Position numbers and translations under genes: made by a program
Shown: positions 18,466 to 27,914 of the stretch, piece after piece
How the letters are laid out: each line of letters starts with the position of its first letter
How positions within the stretch are numbered: the first letter of the stretch is position 1
The notes under the pieces: model-generated
Told to the model about the DNA's origin: nothing
What the model saw: the letters and a program-made list of their open reading frames with translations, nothing else
Database searches by the model: none
Origin: Advenella incenata
GTDB lineage: Bacteria; Pseudomonadota; Gammaproteobacteria; Burkholderiales; Burkholderiaceae_B
Length of the DNA: 64,000 nt
Reading direction: 5' to 3'
Assembly: GCF_004217095.1 (NCBI RefSeq)
Contig: NZ_SHKO01000003.1
Coordinates: 545,735-609,734, forward strand

Positions 18466-18686
18466 AAAGACTCCTTGTGCGTTTATCTTATTCTAACTGT
18501 ATTTCATATATGTGATAGTGGTCCTGCGATATTTTGCGCTACGTGGGCGCAGCAGGTCGCACGCCAGTGACAGGGGACCAGGGATGCCTGCAGGCGGTTG
18601 CCGGTTTGGCACGGTCCTGATCTCATCTTTTTTGTACCGCAATGACACGGCCATTGCAAATTTTTTTTGTGCATAGGCAAAATCGT

Positions 18687-18715
18687 TTGCCGTCCGGTCT
18701 TATATAGGCTAGATT
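18687..18715 (+). promoter_or_regulatory. candidate promoter of alaC-hom-thrC
   Basis: TTGCCG (18687-18692) and TAGATT (18710-18715) are 17 bases apart, 48 bases before the alaC ATG. An overlapping TATATA at 18701 is an alternative -10 element. The rest of the 297-base spacer shows nothing else recognisable. Confidence 0.4.
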
Positions 18716-18762
18716 TACTGGTTTCACCCTAAATCTGTTACTTCACTTATTCCAGGTCCGTC

Positions 18763-19953
18763 ATGAGAAACTTCCCACGTATAGAAAGGCTCCCTCCCTA
18801 TGTGTTCAACATTACCGGCGAGCTGAAAATGGCGGCGCGCCGTCGTGGCGAAGACATCATCGACATGTCCATGGGTAACCCGGATGGGCCGACGCCCAAG
18901 CATATCGTGGACAAAATGGTAGAGGCGACAATCCGCCCCGATACCCACGGTTATTCAGTATCCAAGGGCATTCCGCGCCTGCGCAAGGCGATTGCAGATT
19001 GGTATTCACGCCGTTATAACGTCATTCTGGACCCGGATCGGGAAGCGATTGTCACGATCGGATCCAAGGAAGGGCTGGCCCACCTGATGCTGGCTACCCT
19101 GGACAAGGGCGATACCGTGCTGGTGCCCAATCCCAGCTATCCCATCCATATATACGGTGCGGTCATAGCCGGCGCCAATATCCGCTCCATACCCATGAAA
19201 AAAGGGCTGGATTTCTTCGAGGAAATCGAGCGGGCCGTGCGCGAGTCCATTCCCAAGCCGAAAATGATTATTCTGGGTTTTCCCAGCAATCCCACGGCGC
19301 AATGCGTTGATCTGCCGTTTTTCGAGCGGGTGATCAAGCTGGCCAAAGAGCACGATATTCTGGTGGTGCACGATCTGGCCTATGCCGACATCACTTTTGA
19401 CGGCTACCAGCCGCCGTCCATCATGCAGGTGCCTGGCGCCAAGGATGTGGCTGTCGAGTTTTTTACCATGAGTAAAAGCTACAATATGGCTGGCTGGCGC
19501 GTTGGCTTCATGGTGGGCAACGCCGAGCTGGTCAATGCGCTGGCCCGCATGAAAAGCTACCACGATTATGGGACGTTCACGCCTATCCAGGTGGCATCCA
19601 TTGCTGCTCTGGAAGGCCCGCAGGAATGTGTGGCCGAAGTGGTCGCGCACTATAAAAATCGCCGTGATGTGCTGGTCAAGGGGCTGCACGAAGCCGGCTG
19701 GATGGTTGAAATTCCCAAGGCAGCCATGTACATCTGGGCCGAAATTCCCGAGCCCTACAAGGCAATGGGATCACTGGAATTTTCCAAAAAACTGCTGGCC
19801 GATGCCAAGCTGGCCGTATCGCCGGGTATCGGCTTTGGCGATCTGGGCGACGATCATGTGCGTTTTGCCATGATCGAGAACGAACAGCGTACGCGCCAGG
19901 CAATCAGAGGAATTAAAGAAATGTTCAAAAAAGACGGGTTCCTGAAAAAATGA
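18763..19953 (+). CDS. alaC: Alanine transaminase (class I/II aminotransferase)
   Basis: This 396-residue pyridoxal-phosphate enzyme is of fold type I and most resembles AlaC, which makes alanine from pyruvate with glutamate as donor. Visible features are [16 protein letters not shown] near residue 40, the substrate and cofactor segment [11 protein letters not shown] near residue 125, [10 protein letters not shown] near residue 172, and the Schiff-base lysine in [15 protein letters not shown] (about residue 238). The stop overlaps the hom start (ATGA), tying it to the threonine branch. A broader or different amino donor use cannot be excluded. Confidence 0.92.
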   Translation: MRNFPRIERLPPYVFNITGELKMAARRRGEDIIDMSMGNPDGPTPKHIVDKMVEATIRPDTHGYSVSKGIPRLRKAIADWYSRRYNVILDPDREAIVTIGSKEGLAHLMLATLDKGDTVLVPNPSYPIHIYGAVIAGANIRSIPMKKGLDFFEEIERAVRESIPKPKMIILGFPSNPTAQCVDLPFFERVIKLAKEHDILVVHDLAYADITFDGYQPPSIMQVPGAKDVAVEFFTMSKSYNMAGWRVGFMVGNAELVNALARMKSYHDYGTFTPIQVASIAALEGPQECVAEVVAHYKNRRDVLVKGLHEAGWMVEIPKAAMYIWAEIPEPYKAMGSLEFSKKLLADAKLAVSPGIGFGDLGDDHVRFAMIENEQRTRQAIRGIKEMFKKDGFLKK

Positions 19954-21254
19954 ATCCAATGAAGGTAGGTTTATTAGGTTTTGGGGTTGTAGGCAGTGGC
20001 ACCTACGCGGTGTTGACGCGCAATGCAGAGGAAATATCACGGCGCGCCGGACGCCAGATTGTGGTGTCCAAAGTGGCTACGCGTACGCCTGCCAAAGCGG
20101 TGGCCGTGTTCGGTGATAAAGTGCCGGTCAGCAATGATATGGCTGGCCTGGTGGCCGATCCCGAAGTGGATATTGTCGTGGAGCTCATCGGCGGCACCAC
20201 GCTGGCCCGTGAACTGGTGCTGACCGCGATTGAAAATGGCAAGCACGTGGTCACGGCCAATAAGGCATTGCTCGCCCTGCATGGCAATGAAATATTTGCC
20301 CTGGCCAGCAAAAAAGGCGTCATGGTGGCGTTTGAGGCTGCGGTCGCTGGCGGCATCCCGATTATCAAGGCGATTCGCGAAGGCCTGACGGCCAACCGTA
20401 TCCAGTGGCTGGCCGGTATTATCAACGGGACCACGAATTTCATTCTGTCGCAAATGCGCGAGCACGGCCTGCCTTACGAGACGGCGCTGGCGCAGGCCCA
20501 GCAACTGGGCTATGCCGAGGCTGACCCGGCGGGCGATGTCAAGGGGATCGACGCAGCGCATAAACTGACGCTGATGGCCTCCCTGGCGTTTGGTATTCCC
20601 ATTCAGTTCAGCAAGGCGCATATCGAAGGTATTACTGACCTGGATCAGCAGGATATTGTCTATGCCGAACGGTTGGGTTATCGCATCAAGCTGTTGGGCA
20701 TCACGCGACGTCGCGATCAAGGTATCGAGTTGCGGGTGCACCCGGCTCTGGTGCCGACCAAACGGCTGATCGCCAATGTAGAAGGCGCCATGAACGCAGT
20801 GGTCGTCAATGGTGATGCGGTAGGCGACACGCTGTATTACGGCCCCGGCGCGGGCTCCGAAGCCACGGCCTCGGCAGTAGTGGCTGATCTGGTCGATGTT
20901 ACCCGCCTGCATACGTCCGATCCCGGTAATCGCGTTCCCCACCTGGCCTTCCAGCCCAGCGCGCTGTCAGATACGCCTATCCTGAATATGGAAGACGTGC
21001 GCACTTGCTACTATCTGCGCCTGTCGGTGGAAGACCGTTCCGGCGTACTTGCCGACCTGACCCGGATCCTGGCAGACCATCAGATTTCCATCAACTCCAT
21101 GATGCAGGAACAGGATGGAGAAAACCGCGCCATCATTATTTTCCTGACACACGAGTCCCGCGAAGGCGACGTCAATACGGCGATCAAGACCATTGAAGCC
21201 ATGCCTTTCGTGCATTCGTCCATTACGCGTATCCGCCTGGAACATCTGGACTGA
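19950..21254 (+). CDS. hom: Homoserine dehydrogenase
   Basis: Hom reduces aspartate semialdehyde to homoserine, the branch point to threonine and methionine. The 434 residues comprise an N-terminal Rossmann domain ([12 protein letters not shown]), the catalytic domain with [14 protein letters not shown] (about residue 155) and [18 protein letters not shown] (about residue 188), and a C-terminal ACT domain (about residues 350-430, [16 protein letters not shown]) that usually mediates threonine feedback. It is a monofunctional enzyme, not fused to aspartokinase. The start overlaps the alaC stop. Confidence 0.96.
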   Translation: MNPMKVGLLGFGVVGSGTYAVLTRNAEEISRRAGRQIVVSKVATRTPAKAVAVFGDKVPVSNDMAGLVADPEVDIVVELIGGTTLARELVLTAIENGKHVVTANKALLALHGNEIFALASKKGVMVAFEAAVAGGIPIIKAIREGLTANRIQWLAGIINGTTNFILSQMREHGLPYETALAQAQQLGYAEADPAGDVKGIDAAHKLTLMASLAFGIPIQFSKAHIEGITDLDQQDIVYAERLGYRIKLLGITRRRDQGIELRVHPALVPTKRLIANVEGAMNAVVVNGDAVGDTLYYGPGAGSEATASAVVADLVDVTRLHTSDPGNRVPHLAFQPSALSDTPILNMEDVRTCYYLRLSVEDRSGVLADLTRILADHQISINSMMQEQDGENRAIIIFLTHESREGDVNTAIKTIEAMPFVHSSITRIRLEHLD

Positions 21255-21267
21255 CTGATCTGACCGG

Positions 21268-21317
21268 CACGACTGCCAGCAAGGTCGTGTCTTCTTGTTT
21301 CCGGCAGGTGATGCCGG
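21268..21317 (+). other. two hairpins in the hom-thrC spacer
   Basis: CACGAC (21268-21273) pairs with GTCGTG (21284-21289), and CCGGCA (21301-21306) pairs with TGCCGG (21312-21317), just before the thrC ribosome-binding site. They could affect mRNA stability or relative expression. No leader peptide or terminator poly-T tract is seen. Confidence 0.35.
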
Positions 21318-21332
21318 AATAACGGAGCAATA

Positions 21333-22766
21333 ATGAAATACATTTCAACCCGTGGCGGCATGAGCCCGGTTTCATTTTCCGAAATCCTTCTCGAAGGACT
21401 GGCGCGCGACGGGGGCCTTGCGGTACCCGAGAGCATTCCTTCGGTCAGTGCCAAGCAGCTCGAGCTGTGGCGTTCGCTCTCTTATGCGGAGCTGGCCACG
21501 GAAATATTGAGCCTGTACATTGACGATATTTCGCGCACCGACCTGGAACGCATCTGCAAGGCGGCCTATAACGAATCGGTTTTCTCAGGCAGCGAGATTG
21601 TGCCGCTTAAACCGCTGGGCAAGTCAATGACGCTGGTAGGCCTGTCCGAAGGACCCACGCTGGCGTTCAAGGACCTGGCCATGCAGTTTCTGGGGCAGGT
21701 TTTTGAGTTTGTGCTGGCGCGTGAAGGTCGCAAGCTGAATATTCTGGGCGCCACTTCGGGCGATACCGGTTCGGCGGCCGAATATGCCATGCGCGGCAAG
21801 CTGGGTGTTTCTGTCTTCATGCTCTCGCCGCATGGCCGCATGAGCGCCTTCCAGCGTGCCCAGATGTATTCGCTGATGGATGAGAATATTCATAATATCT
21901 CGGTCAAAGGCGTATTCGATGACTGCCAGGATATCGTCAAGGCATTGGCCGGCGATGTCTCGTTCAAGACCAGTTACCATTTGGGTGCCGTCAATTCCAT
22001 CAACTGGGCTCGTATCTGCGCACAGATTGTGTATTACTTCTGGGCATGGCTGCGCAGTACCGACGCGGCGGTCAGTGCCGGCACCGACGTTTCCGGCCAC
22101 AAGGTATCGTTCACAGTGCCTTCGGGCAACTTCGGGAATATTTTATCCGGCCATTTCGCCCGTCGGATGGGACTTCCCATTCATCGCCTGGTTTTGGCAA
22201 CCAACGAGAACAATGTGCTGGAAGAGTTCTTCCGTACGGGAGTTTATCGTCCGCGCGTCAGCGCCGAAACCCTTGCCACGTCCAGCCCGTCCATGGATAT
22301 TTCCAAAGCTTCCAATTTCGAGCGCTTTGTATTTGATCTGCTGGGTAGGGATGCCAAGCGGCTGTCGGCAACCTGGAAAAAACTGGGACAGGAAGGGGCA
22401 TTTGATCTATCAGCAGAAAAAGCGCGCTTTACCGAAGAGTTTGGTTTTGTCGGCGGCAGCAGCACGCACGCCGATCGCCTGGAGACGATCCGCCGGGTGA
22501 AAGAGGACGCAGGCATTCTGATTGATCCGCACACGGCCGACGGCGTAAAAGTGGCCCAGGCATTTGTGGAAGAGGGCATTCCGATGTTGGTTCTGGAGAC
22601 CGCACTGCCAGCCAAGTTTGGCGAAACCATCCTGGAGGCTACTGGCCAGGAGGCACCTGTTCCAGAACATCTGAAATCGCTGGCCGATTTGCCGCAGAAG
22701 GTGGTCATTATGGATAATGATATGGAAGCCATACGCGACTACATCAAGGCGCGGGCACTGATCTGA
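21333..22766 (+). CDS. thrC: Threonine synthase
   Basis: ThrC converts O-phosphohomoserine to threonine with pyridoxal phosphate. The 477 residues belong to the long-form enzyme: N-terminus MKYISTRGGMSPVSFSEILL, the cofactor lysine in PTLAFKDLAMQFLGQVFE (about residue 112), the phosphate-binding ATSGDTGSAAEYAM, and PSGNFGNILSGHFARRMG near residue 265. GGAG lies seven bases before the ATG. It ends the alaC-hom-thrC unit, and a terminator follows at 22865. Homoserine kinase (thrB) is not in the window. Confidence 0.97.
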   Translation: MKYISTRGGMSPVSFSEILLEGLARDGGLAVPESIPSVSAKQLELWRSLSYAELATEILSLYIDDISRTDLERICKAAYNESVFSGSEIVPLKPLGKSMTLVGLSEGPTLAFKDLAMQFLGQVFEFVLAREGRKLNILGATSGDTGSAAEYAMRGKLGVSVFMLSPHGRMSAFQRAQMYSLMDENIHNISVKGVFDDCQDIVKALAGDVSFKTSYHLGAVNSINWARICAQIVYYFWAWLRSTDAAVSAGTDVSGHKVSFTVPSGNFGNILSGHFARRMGLPIHRLVLATNENNVLEEFFRTGVYRPRVSAETLATSSPSMDISKASNFERFVFDLLGRDAKRLSATWKKLGQEGAFDLSAEKARFTEEFGFVGGSSTHADRLETIRRVKEDAGILIDPHTADGVKVAQAFVEEGIPMLVLETALPAKFGETILEATGQEAPVPEHLKSLADLPQKVVIMDNDMEAIRDYIKARALI

Positions 22767-22786
22767 TCAGACATGGCGGGGCTGGT

Positions 22787-22856
22787 GACAATTGAATTTA
22801 TAGCGATTGAAATATAGCCATCGAAAGATAGCGATTGAAATGTAGTCATCCTTGTT
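22787..22856. repeat. degenerate 14-bp tandem repeat, about five units
   Basis: The units TAGCGATTGAAATA (22801), TAGCCATCGAAAGA (22815), TAGCGATTGAAATG (22829) and a weaker TAGTCATCCTTGTT (22843) follow each other exactly every 14 bases. A diverged copy, GACAATTGAATTTA, precedes them. The array lies between the thrC stop and its terminator. A period of 14 rules out a repeated peptide in a single frame. Confidence 0.7.
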
Positions 22857-22864
22857 GCATAACG

Positions 22865-22898
22865 AAAGGTCGATCCGATGGGTCGACCTTTTTTTTTT
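22865..22898 (+). terminator. Rho-independent terminator after thrC
   Basis: AAAGGTCGA (22865-22873) pairs with TCGACCTTT (22883-22891), followed by a run of seven further T residues. It closes the alaC-hom-thrC unit. Confidence 0.85.
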
Positions 22899-23078
22899 AT
22901 GGACCTTGACAGGCGATGGCCTGTGTACGAAACGATCGATGACCGATGTATGGTGGTGGCAATAATTGCGTGCCGCGCGCCTTGCCTTGTCATTCGCATT
23001 CGATGTAAAGGCTGGAGCCGCATACCTGTTCGCGGCCGGCCCACAGCGGCGTTTGGGCGACGTATCTGCATTGCGCAC

Positions 23079-23092
23079 TTGACTTGGAACAA
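23079..23092 (+). promoter_or_regulatory. FNR/DNR-like box upstream of nnrS
   Basis: TTGACTTGGAACAA matches the FNR-family pattern TTGAY-N4-RTCAA at nine of ten positions. Its centre is about 61.5 bases before a start predicted from the TATAAT at 23135. The rest of the spacer from 22899 to here shows no gene. Confidence 0.35.
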
Positions 23093-23126
23093 ACACATGC
23101 GGATGAGCAAATCGGCTTTTTTATAA

Positions 23127-23149
23127 AATATGTATATAATATGCATATT
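23127..23149 (+). promoter_or_regulatory. NsrR-like operator before nnrS
   Basis: The 23-base site has half-sites AATATGTATAT and ATATGCATATT around one central A. The halves are reverse complements at 10 of 11 positions. Each half matches the known NsrR half-site AAGATGYATTT at 9 of 11 positions. It overlaps a TATAAT (23135-23140) and ends 26 bases before the nnrS ATG, where a bound repressor would block transcription. Confidence 0.6.
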
Positions 23150-23175
23150 ATTTGCTATGACTGGCAAGGCACATC

Positions 23176-24405
23176 ATGCATGCATCCACACCTGCGCAAC
23201 TGCGATTTTCTCTTTCCGCATTTCTGTCTCTCGGGTTTCGTCCTTTGTATATATGCGGCGCTGCCTGGGCGCTTATTTCAATTGCCATCTGGGTTTTTAC
23301 GCCGCATTTGTTGAAGGGACAATTAGGCGGCGTTTGGTGGCATGCGCATGAAATATTGTGGGGCTTTGTCGCCACCATCGCCGTTGGTTTCCTGACCACG
23401 GCCAGCGCCACCTGGACGGGTAATAATCCTCTGAAGGGGGCCGCACTGGGCGTGCTGGCGCTATGCTGGCTGGTGGCGCGGCTGGCATTTTTAATGCCGG
23501 GGCAGGCTGCATTCGTGCTGGGTACGGTGAGTGATACGCTGTTTTATCTGATTGCAGCCGTGGCGCTCTGGCGGGTGATTTTCAAAGCGAGGAATAAACG
23601 CAACTACATCCTGCCATGGGCCGTGCTGGTGCTGGGACTAAGCAACGTGTTGTACCTGCTGGCGGTTGCGCAGGGCAGGGCGATGCTGCTGACCGAGGTT
23701 TTGCGCATTGGCATACTTTGCATGGTATTTATTACCTTGCTCATCGCGCGACGGGTCATTCCGTTTTTTGCCACCCGGGCCATTGCCGGTCTGGACCTTC
23801 CTGGGCATGAACGCTCTGGCCGGGTGCAGCTTGTTGCCTGCATGGTGGCAATCCTGGCCGTTGTCCTGCAACAAGATTACGTGCTTGCCGGGGGAGCGGC
23901 GGTTGCGGGTGCCATTGCCCTATATCAGTTGGTCCAATGGAAGCCGCTAGCCGTGGTTCGCGTGCCATTGTTGTGGGTGCTGTATCTTGCCTGGTTTTTC
24001 ATGGGCATCGGCCTGCTGCTGGCCGCCTGCTATTTCATTGGATGGCGCCCTCCATTGCTGGCGCGGCAGGCGGCATATGTGCATGTTATTGCCATGGGTG
24101 GATTCTCCATCATGATCATCGGCATGATAACGCGCACAGCGCTGGGTCATACGGGTCGCGCCCTGAAGGCAGATCGCCTGATGGTCAGCAGTTATATTCT
24201 GGTCTTCATCGCGACCGTAGCGCGCCTGGTCGCCTTGGTGATTCCTGCTGTCGCCCTGCCTATGTTGCATCTGTCGGCAACGGCATGGATTGTTGCGTTC
24301 GGGCTGTACCTTTATCGTTTCGTACCTTTGCTTGTCGCACCCAGGCCAGTGACGGGCAATACGATGCCTGCAGGGGTGATTCGGCCGCAGGAAACCAAAT
24401 CATAA
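23176..24405 (+). CDS. nnrS: NnrS family haem-copper membrane protein
   Basis: NnrS is a multi-pass membrane protein of about 12 helices that binds haem and copper and protects cells during nitric oxide stress. The 409 residues begin with SAFLSLGFRPLYICGAAWAL and include GGVWWHAHEILWGFVATIAVGFLTTA (longest conserved block, quoted in part: WHAHEILWGF, about residue 57), RRVIPFFATRAI near residue 192, and HVIAMGGFSIMIIGMITRTALGHTGR near residue 300 (core HTGR). The operator upstream fits control by NsrR or an FNR-type regulator. No nitrite or nitric oxide reductase genes lie nearby. The gene is convergent with hpnE. Confidence 0.93.
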   Translation: MHASTPAQLRFSLSAFLSLGFRPLYICGAAWALISIAIWVFTPHLLKGQLGGVWWHAHEILWGFVATIAVGFLTTASATWTGNNPLKGAALGVLALCWLVARLAFLMPGQAAFVLGTVSDTLFYLIAAVALWRVIFKARNKRNYILPWAVLVLGLSNVLYLLAVAQGRAMLLTEVLRIGILCMVFITLLIARRVIPFFATRAIAGLDLPGHERSGRVQLVACMVAILAVVLQQDYVLAGGAAVAGAIALYQLVQWKPLAVVRVPLLWVLYLAWFFMGIGLLLAACYFIGWRPPLLARQAAYVHVIAMGGFSIMIIGMITRTALGHTGRALKADRLMVSSYILVFIATVARLVALVIPAVALPMLHLSATAWIVAFGLYLYRFVPLLVAPRPVTGNTMPAGVIRPQETKS

Positions 24406-24531
24406 GACGTACGTAGCATTCCGATAGGTTGGTTTATAAGCGGCGCCAGAAGCCAATAGCAACCAATAATAGTAGCCGGGATCTGTCTGCATCTGTGCCA
24501 TTGGGCGACGGCGCAGGGTGAGCAGCCAGCA

Positions 24532-26130
24532 TCAACGGGTTGCGTTGGTGCTTTTGCTGGCCAATAGTGCCTGTGCTGCCTGTGCTGCAGCCAGCCCACT
24601 GATGACTGCACCTTCGAGTACGCCCGGGTAGCCGGTGTCGGTCCAGTCGCCGGCCAGGAACAGGCCAGGCCAGGGTGTCACCCTGTCGGGCCGAGCCAGC
24701 CCGGGAGTGGCAGCAAACGTCGCTCTCTTTTCCATGATCAGTTCGAAACCCGTGACGGGCGGCAGCGTAACGCCGGTGGGCAACTGGTCGCGAACCTGGG
24801 AGAGTATCGCATTGGCAACACTGTCCCGGTCCGTGCCGATCAGATGGTCTGCATGGCTAATTACAATTGAAATTGCATGGGCAAAGCGGTCATTGGCGTT
24901 GTCCGGCGTTGCCGCGCCGGCGGACGCTGTGTCCATCGATCCGATGGCAGCGTCGGGGTGCATGAACTGGCTGCGATTGAACAGCCACTGCCCGTCGTGC
25001 CCGGCCTGGCGATTTTCCTTCAGCATATACATACAGCCGGGCAGGGGAAAGGCTTGCGCCAGAAACACGGTCAATGTGGCAATCGCGTGGTATTGGAAGG
25101 CATTTAACTGCGCCAGGAGCGCAGCTTTTTCTGCCAACGCTGCCTGGTGCTGATCATCACTGTCGCGTCGGGCGTGCTGCGCATGATCGTCTGTTATCGC
25201 TGTGTCGCTCAGGTTGTCGGCCTGGCCGGGCATGAGCCGAGACAGCAGGCGGTGGCTCATGCGCGCCGGTGTGGCCAGGATCACGGCGTCGAAAACGGCC
25301 TTGACTTCCTGGCCTTGGTCATGCGCGGTATCACGGTTATCCGGCGTCTGGCGCAGTTGCCTGGGCGACCGGTTGCCCGTGTGCAACTGGTACCCGCCTG
25401 GCACGGCACTCAAGCCATGCACCGGTGTGTTGGCATGAATCATCAGCTGTGGCGCCAGTACTTCAGGCCACAGGGCGCTCAGATCGACGCGCGGCAGGAT
25501 CAGGTCGCTGGCATCAGCACCGGCGGCCAGGCTGTCCCTGAGCACGACGGCAAAGAGCGCCATTGAAGCATTGTCAATCGGCGTGTTGAGCGTGGCAATG
25601 CACAAGGGTTCCCAGAATAGGCGGATCAGTGTGCTCGGCTGGCGCTGTTTTTGCAGCCAGGCCAGGACGGTGGCATCGGGTGTCATGCGCCACCCAGTCA
25701 ATTGCAGTTGCAATAGCGTTCGGAACAGAATGTATTTCTGGCCGATGCTCAGTCCTTTCATGTGAAGCAGCGCCAGGGGCAGTCGCAGCGGTCCCGGGTG
25801 TGCCGGATTGACCGCCAGATGCAACGCGCCGTCCAGCGTGCTCAGTTGCAGCGGCAGCCGCAGCAGGGCATGGTTGGCATCGACACCAATGTCTCGCATG
25901 AGCTCAAGAATGTGGCGGTAGGCGCCCAGCATCAGGTGCTGGCCATTATCAAGTACCAGACCGCGGCGCGCAATCACCGCCTTGCGGGCGCGCCCGCCAA
26001 GTATCGGTGATTGTTCGAATACCTCGGTGTCCCAGCCCGCGCGCTTCAAGGTGAAGGCGGCAGCCAGGCCCGCCCAGCCAGCACCCACGACGGCAACGCG
26101 TGGTCGGACGTGGTCAGCCTTGAGCGACAT
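24532..26130 (-). CDS. hpnE: Hydroxysqualene dehydroxylase HpnE
   Basis: HpnE is the flavoprotein that reduces hydroxysqualene to squalene, the last step of the HpnCDE route. The 532 residues start with an FAD-binding Rossmann motif (VAVVGAGWAGLAAAFTLKRA, about residues 12-31) followed by GGRARKA and DNGQHLMLGAY near residue 60, typical of HpnE and related amine-oxidase-fold enzymes. The C-terminal FAD segment is LFLAGDWTDTGYPGVLEGAV. Residues 260-330 hold an Asp, Gln and His-rich insertion, longer than I would expect. It overlaps the end of hpnD by 17 bases and is third in the operon. Confidence 0.92.
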   Translation of the reverse strand: MSLKADHVRPRVAVVGAGWAGLAAAFTLKRAGWDTEVFEQSPILGGRARKAVIARRGLVLDNGQHLMLGAYRHILELMRDIGVDANHALLRLPLQLSTLDGALHLAVNPAHPGPLRLPLALLHMKGLSIGQKYILFRTLLQLQLTGWRMTPDATVLAWLQKQRQPSTLIRLFWEPLCIATLNTPIDNASMALFAVVLRDSLAAGADASDLILPRVDLSALWPEVLAPQLMIHANTPVHGLSAVPGGYQLHTGNRSPRQLRQTPDNRDTAHDQGQEVKAVFDAVILATPARMSHRLLSRLMPGQADNLSDTAITDDHAQHARRDSDDQHQAALAEKAALLAQLNAFQYHAIATLTVFLAQAFPLPGCMYMLKENRQAGHDGQWLFNRSQFMHPDAAIGSMDTASAGAATPDNANDRFAHAISIVISHADHLIGTDRDSVANAILSQVRDQLPTGVTLPPVTGFELIMEKRATFAATPGLARPDRVTPWPGLFLAGDWTDTGYPGVLEGAVISGLAAAQAAQALLASKSTNATR

Positions 26131-26995
26131 CCAGCTTTCGCATTTTTCGGATGAATCCCTTGCCGCCGCCCACCCAGATTTTCCAGGCGATCATCAACTT
26201 GCGCAGCGGCGTCAGGGAAATGCGGCTGGTCAGCACCGGCCAGCCATCTTTTTCAATTTCACACAGCAGGGTGTAATAGATGGCCGCCATCATCAGCCCG
26301 GGGCGTTGTGCGCGGCGGTCCTGCTCGTGCAACAGTTCAGCGGCTTCCTGGTACAACTGGCGTGCGCGGGCAGTCTGAAAGGCCATCAGCTTGCGAAAAT
26401 CGTCGGATTCCTTGTTGTTCAGAATGTCGGCCGCCTTGACGTTATTTTTTTGCAGGTCATCAATCGGCAGATAGATGCGTCCACGCCGGGCATCGTCGCC
26501 GACGTCGCGAATGATGTTGGTCATTTGCAATGCCAGACCGAGTTTTTCGGCGTAGGCCAGGGTATCGCTGTTCTGGTAGGTAAAAATCTGCGCCGACAGC
26601 TGACCCACGACGCCGGCCACATGCCAGCAATACTTGCGCAGGCCAGGCCAATCCATATAGCGGGTCTGGTCCAGATCCATTTGCATGCCGTCGATAATGG
26701 CCTGGAACTGTTCCTCGCGCAGCCCGAAAGGGCTCAGGTGCGGTTGCAGCGCCTGCGCCACCGGGTGTTCGGCCCGGCCCTCGAACAGACTGTTTATTTC
26801 CTTGCTCCACCAGGCCAGCTTGATGCGGGCAACTGAGGGATCGGTACATTCATCGACAACATCGTCCACCTCCCGGCAGAATGCATACACGGCCGTAATG
26901 GCCCGGCGCTGCTGCGCAGGAAGAAACAGAAAGGCGTAGTAAAAGCTCGAGCCGCTACGCGCCGCTTTCTCTTGGCAATATTGGTCAGGTGTCAT
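26114..26995 (-). CDS. hpnD: Presqualene diphosphate synthase HpnD
   Basis: HpnD joins two farnesyl diphosphates to presqualene diphosphate. The 293-residue protein has the squalene/phytoene synthase fold: SSFYYAFLFLPAQQRRAITAVYAFCREVDDVVDE carries the first aspartate-rich motif (DDVVDE, near residue 51), and the second aspartate-rich region lies in MTNIIRDVGDDARRGRIYLP near residue 155. The ATG at 26995 (MTPDQYCQEKAARSG) is chosen over one at 27025, since it lies just before the usual N-terminus. It overlaps both neighbours, giving a compact hpnC-hpnD-hpnE operon. Confidence 0.93.
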   Translation of the reverse strand: MTPDQYCQEKAARSGSSFYYAFLFLPAQQRRAITAVYAFCREVDDVVDECTDPSVARIKLAWWSKEINSLFEGRAEHPVAQALQPHLSPFGLREEQFQAIIDGMQMDLDQTRYMDWPGLRKYCWHVAGVVGQLSAQIFTYQNSDTLAYAEKLGLALQMTNIIRDVGDDARRGRIYLPIDDLQKNNVKAADILNNKESDDFRKLMAFQTARARQLYQEAAELLHEQDRRAQRPGLMMAAIYYTLLCEIEKDGWPVLTSRISLTPLRKLMIAWKIWVGGGKGFIRKMRKLDVAQG

Positions 26996-27830
26996 AATAA
27001 TTATTTCGTACGCTGCGCCATACAATCAGGGCCCAGTCTTTTTTGTTCAGTGTTGGTCGGTGATCAAAGACGTCGCCCGCAACGGCGTCAATTTTTTCCA
27101 GTATGCGCATGCCACCCTGGACGATCATACGCAACTCCAGGCCTGGCCGGCCATGCAGTCGTGAACACAGCGGCGCACCGGCAAGCAGTATTTTACGTGC
27201 AAATGCGGTGTTTTCCTGCATTAACTGCGGCCAGCGCGGATTCAGTTGCCGGTTATCAAGGTCCGCATGGCTCATGCCGTAGGCTGCCAGCCGGTCAGCC
27301 GGCAGGTAATAGCGACGGCGTTGGGTATCTATCGCAATATCCTGCCAGAAGTTAATCAGTTGCAGGGCGCTGCAGATATGATCCGATAGCAGCAGCGACG
27401 CCTGGTCTGTCACGCGGTACAGATGCAGCATCAACCGGCCTACCGGATTGGCAGAGTAGCGGCAGTAATCGAGCAGATCCGTGTCGTTCTGAAACGGCTG
27501 GTGTCGCACGTCCTGGCGAAACGCTACCAGCAGATCACGCAGGGGCGTGACCGGCAACTGGTGCAGGTGCATTTCGCGCTGCAGGGCAAGAAAAAGGGAC
27601 TGGGGCACGTTTTCGAAATGCGTGGCTGAAAAATGACTGGACTGCATCTGAACCACGGCCTGGTCAAAGGCATCGAGCTGGGTCAGACGGTCCAGGGCGC
27701 TGGCCTGGCCTTCGTCGGCAATATCGTCGGCGCGTCGGGCAAAGGCATAAATGGCCGTTACTGCAGATCGCAGGCGCCGGGGCAGCAGTATGGATGCTAC
27801 CGGGAAGTTCTCATAATGATCGACGGACAT
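26985..27830 (-). CDS. hpnC: Hydroxysqualene synthase HpnC
   Basis: HpnC converts presqualene diphosphate to hydroxysqualene. It is a 281-residue squalene/phytoene synthase fold protein that begins MSVDHYENFPVASILLPRRL, the hallmark N-terminus of HpnC. The first aspartate-rich motif is RRADDIADEG (about residue 33), and the second region is ALQLINFWQDIAIDTQRRRYYLP near residue 138 (core NFWQDI). It is first in the minus-strand operon and overlaps hpnD by 11 bases. The divergent alr starts 84 bases away. Squalene-hopene cyclase is not in this window. Confidence 0.93.
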   Translation of the reverse strand: MSVDHYENFPVASILLPRRLRSAVTAIYAFARRADDIADEGQASALDRLTQLDAFDQAVVQMQSSHFSATHFENVPQSLFLALQREMHLHQLPVTPLRDLLVAFRQDVRHQPFQNDTDLLDYCRYSANPVGRLMLHLYRVTDQASLLLSDHICSALQLINFWQDIAIDTQRRRYYLPADRLAAYGMSHADLDNRQLNPRWPQLMQENTAFARKILLAGAPLCSRLHGRPGLELRMIVQGGMRILEKIDAVAGDVFDHRPTLNKKDWALIVWRSVRNNYYDT

Positions 27831-27914
27831 GAATACGCGCTAATGTGGTGACGCAATGATTATAATTTACGCTGATCATTCAAGTACGATGAAATCGACT
27901 ACTGGAGCCACACC

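Noticed and set aside
21268..21317. Threonine attenuator between hom and thrC
   Set aside because: Hairpins exist but there is no threonine-rich leader peptide and no terminator poly-T tract.
22787..22856. CRISPR-like array
   Set aside because: Units are 14 bp, directly adjacent and without spacers, and no cas genes are present.
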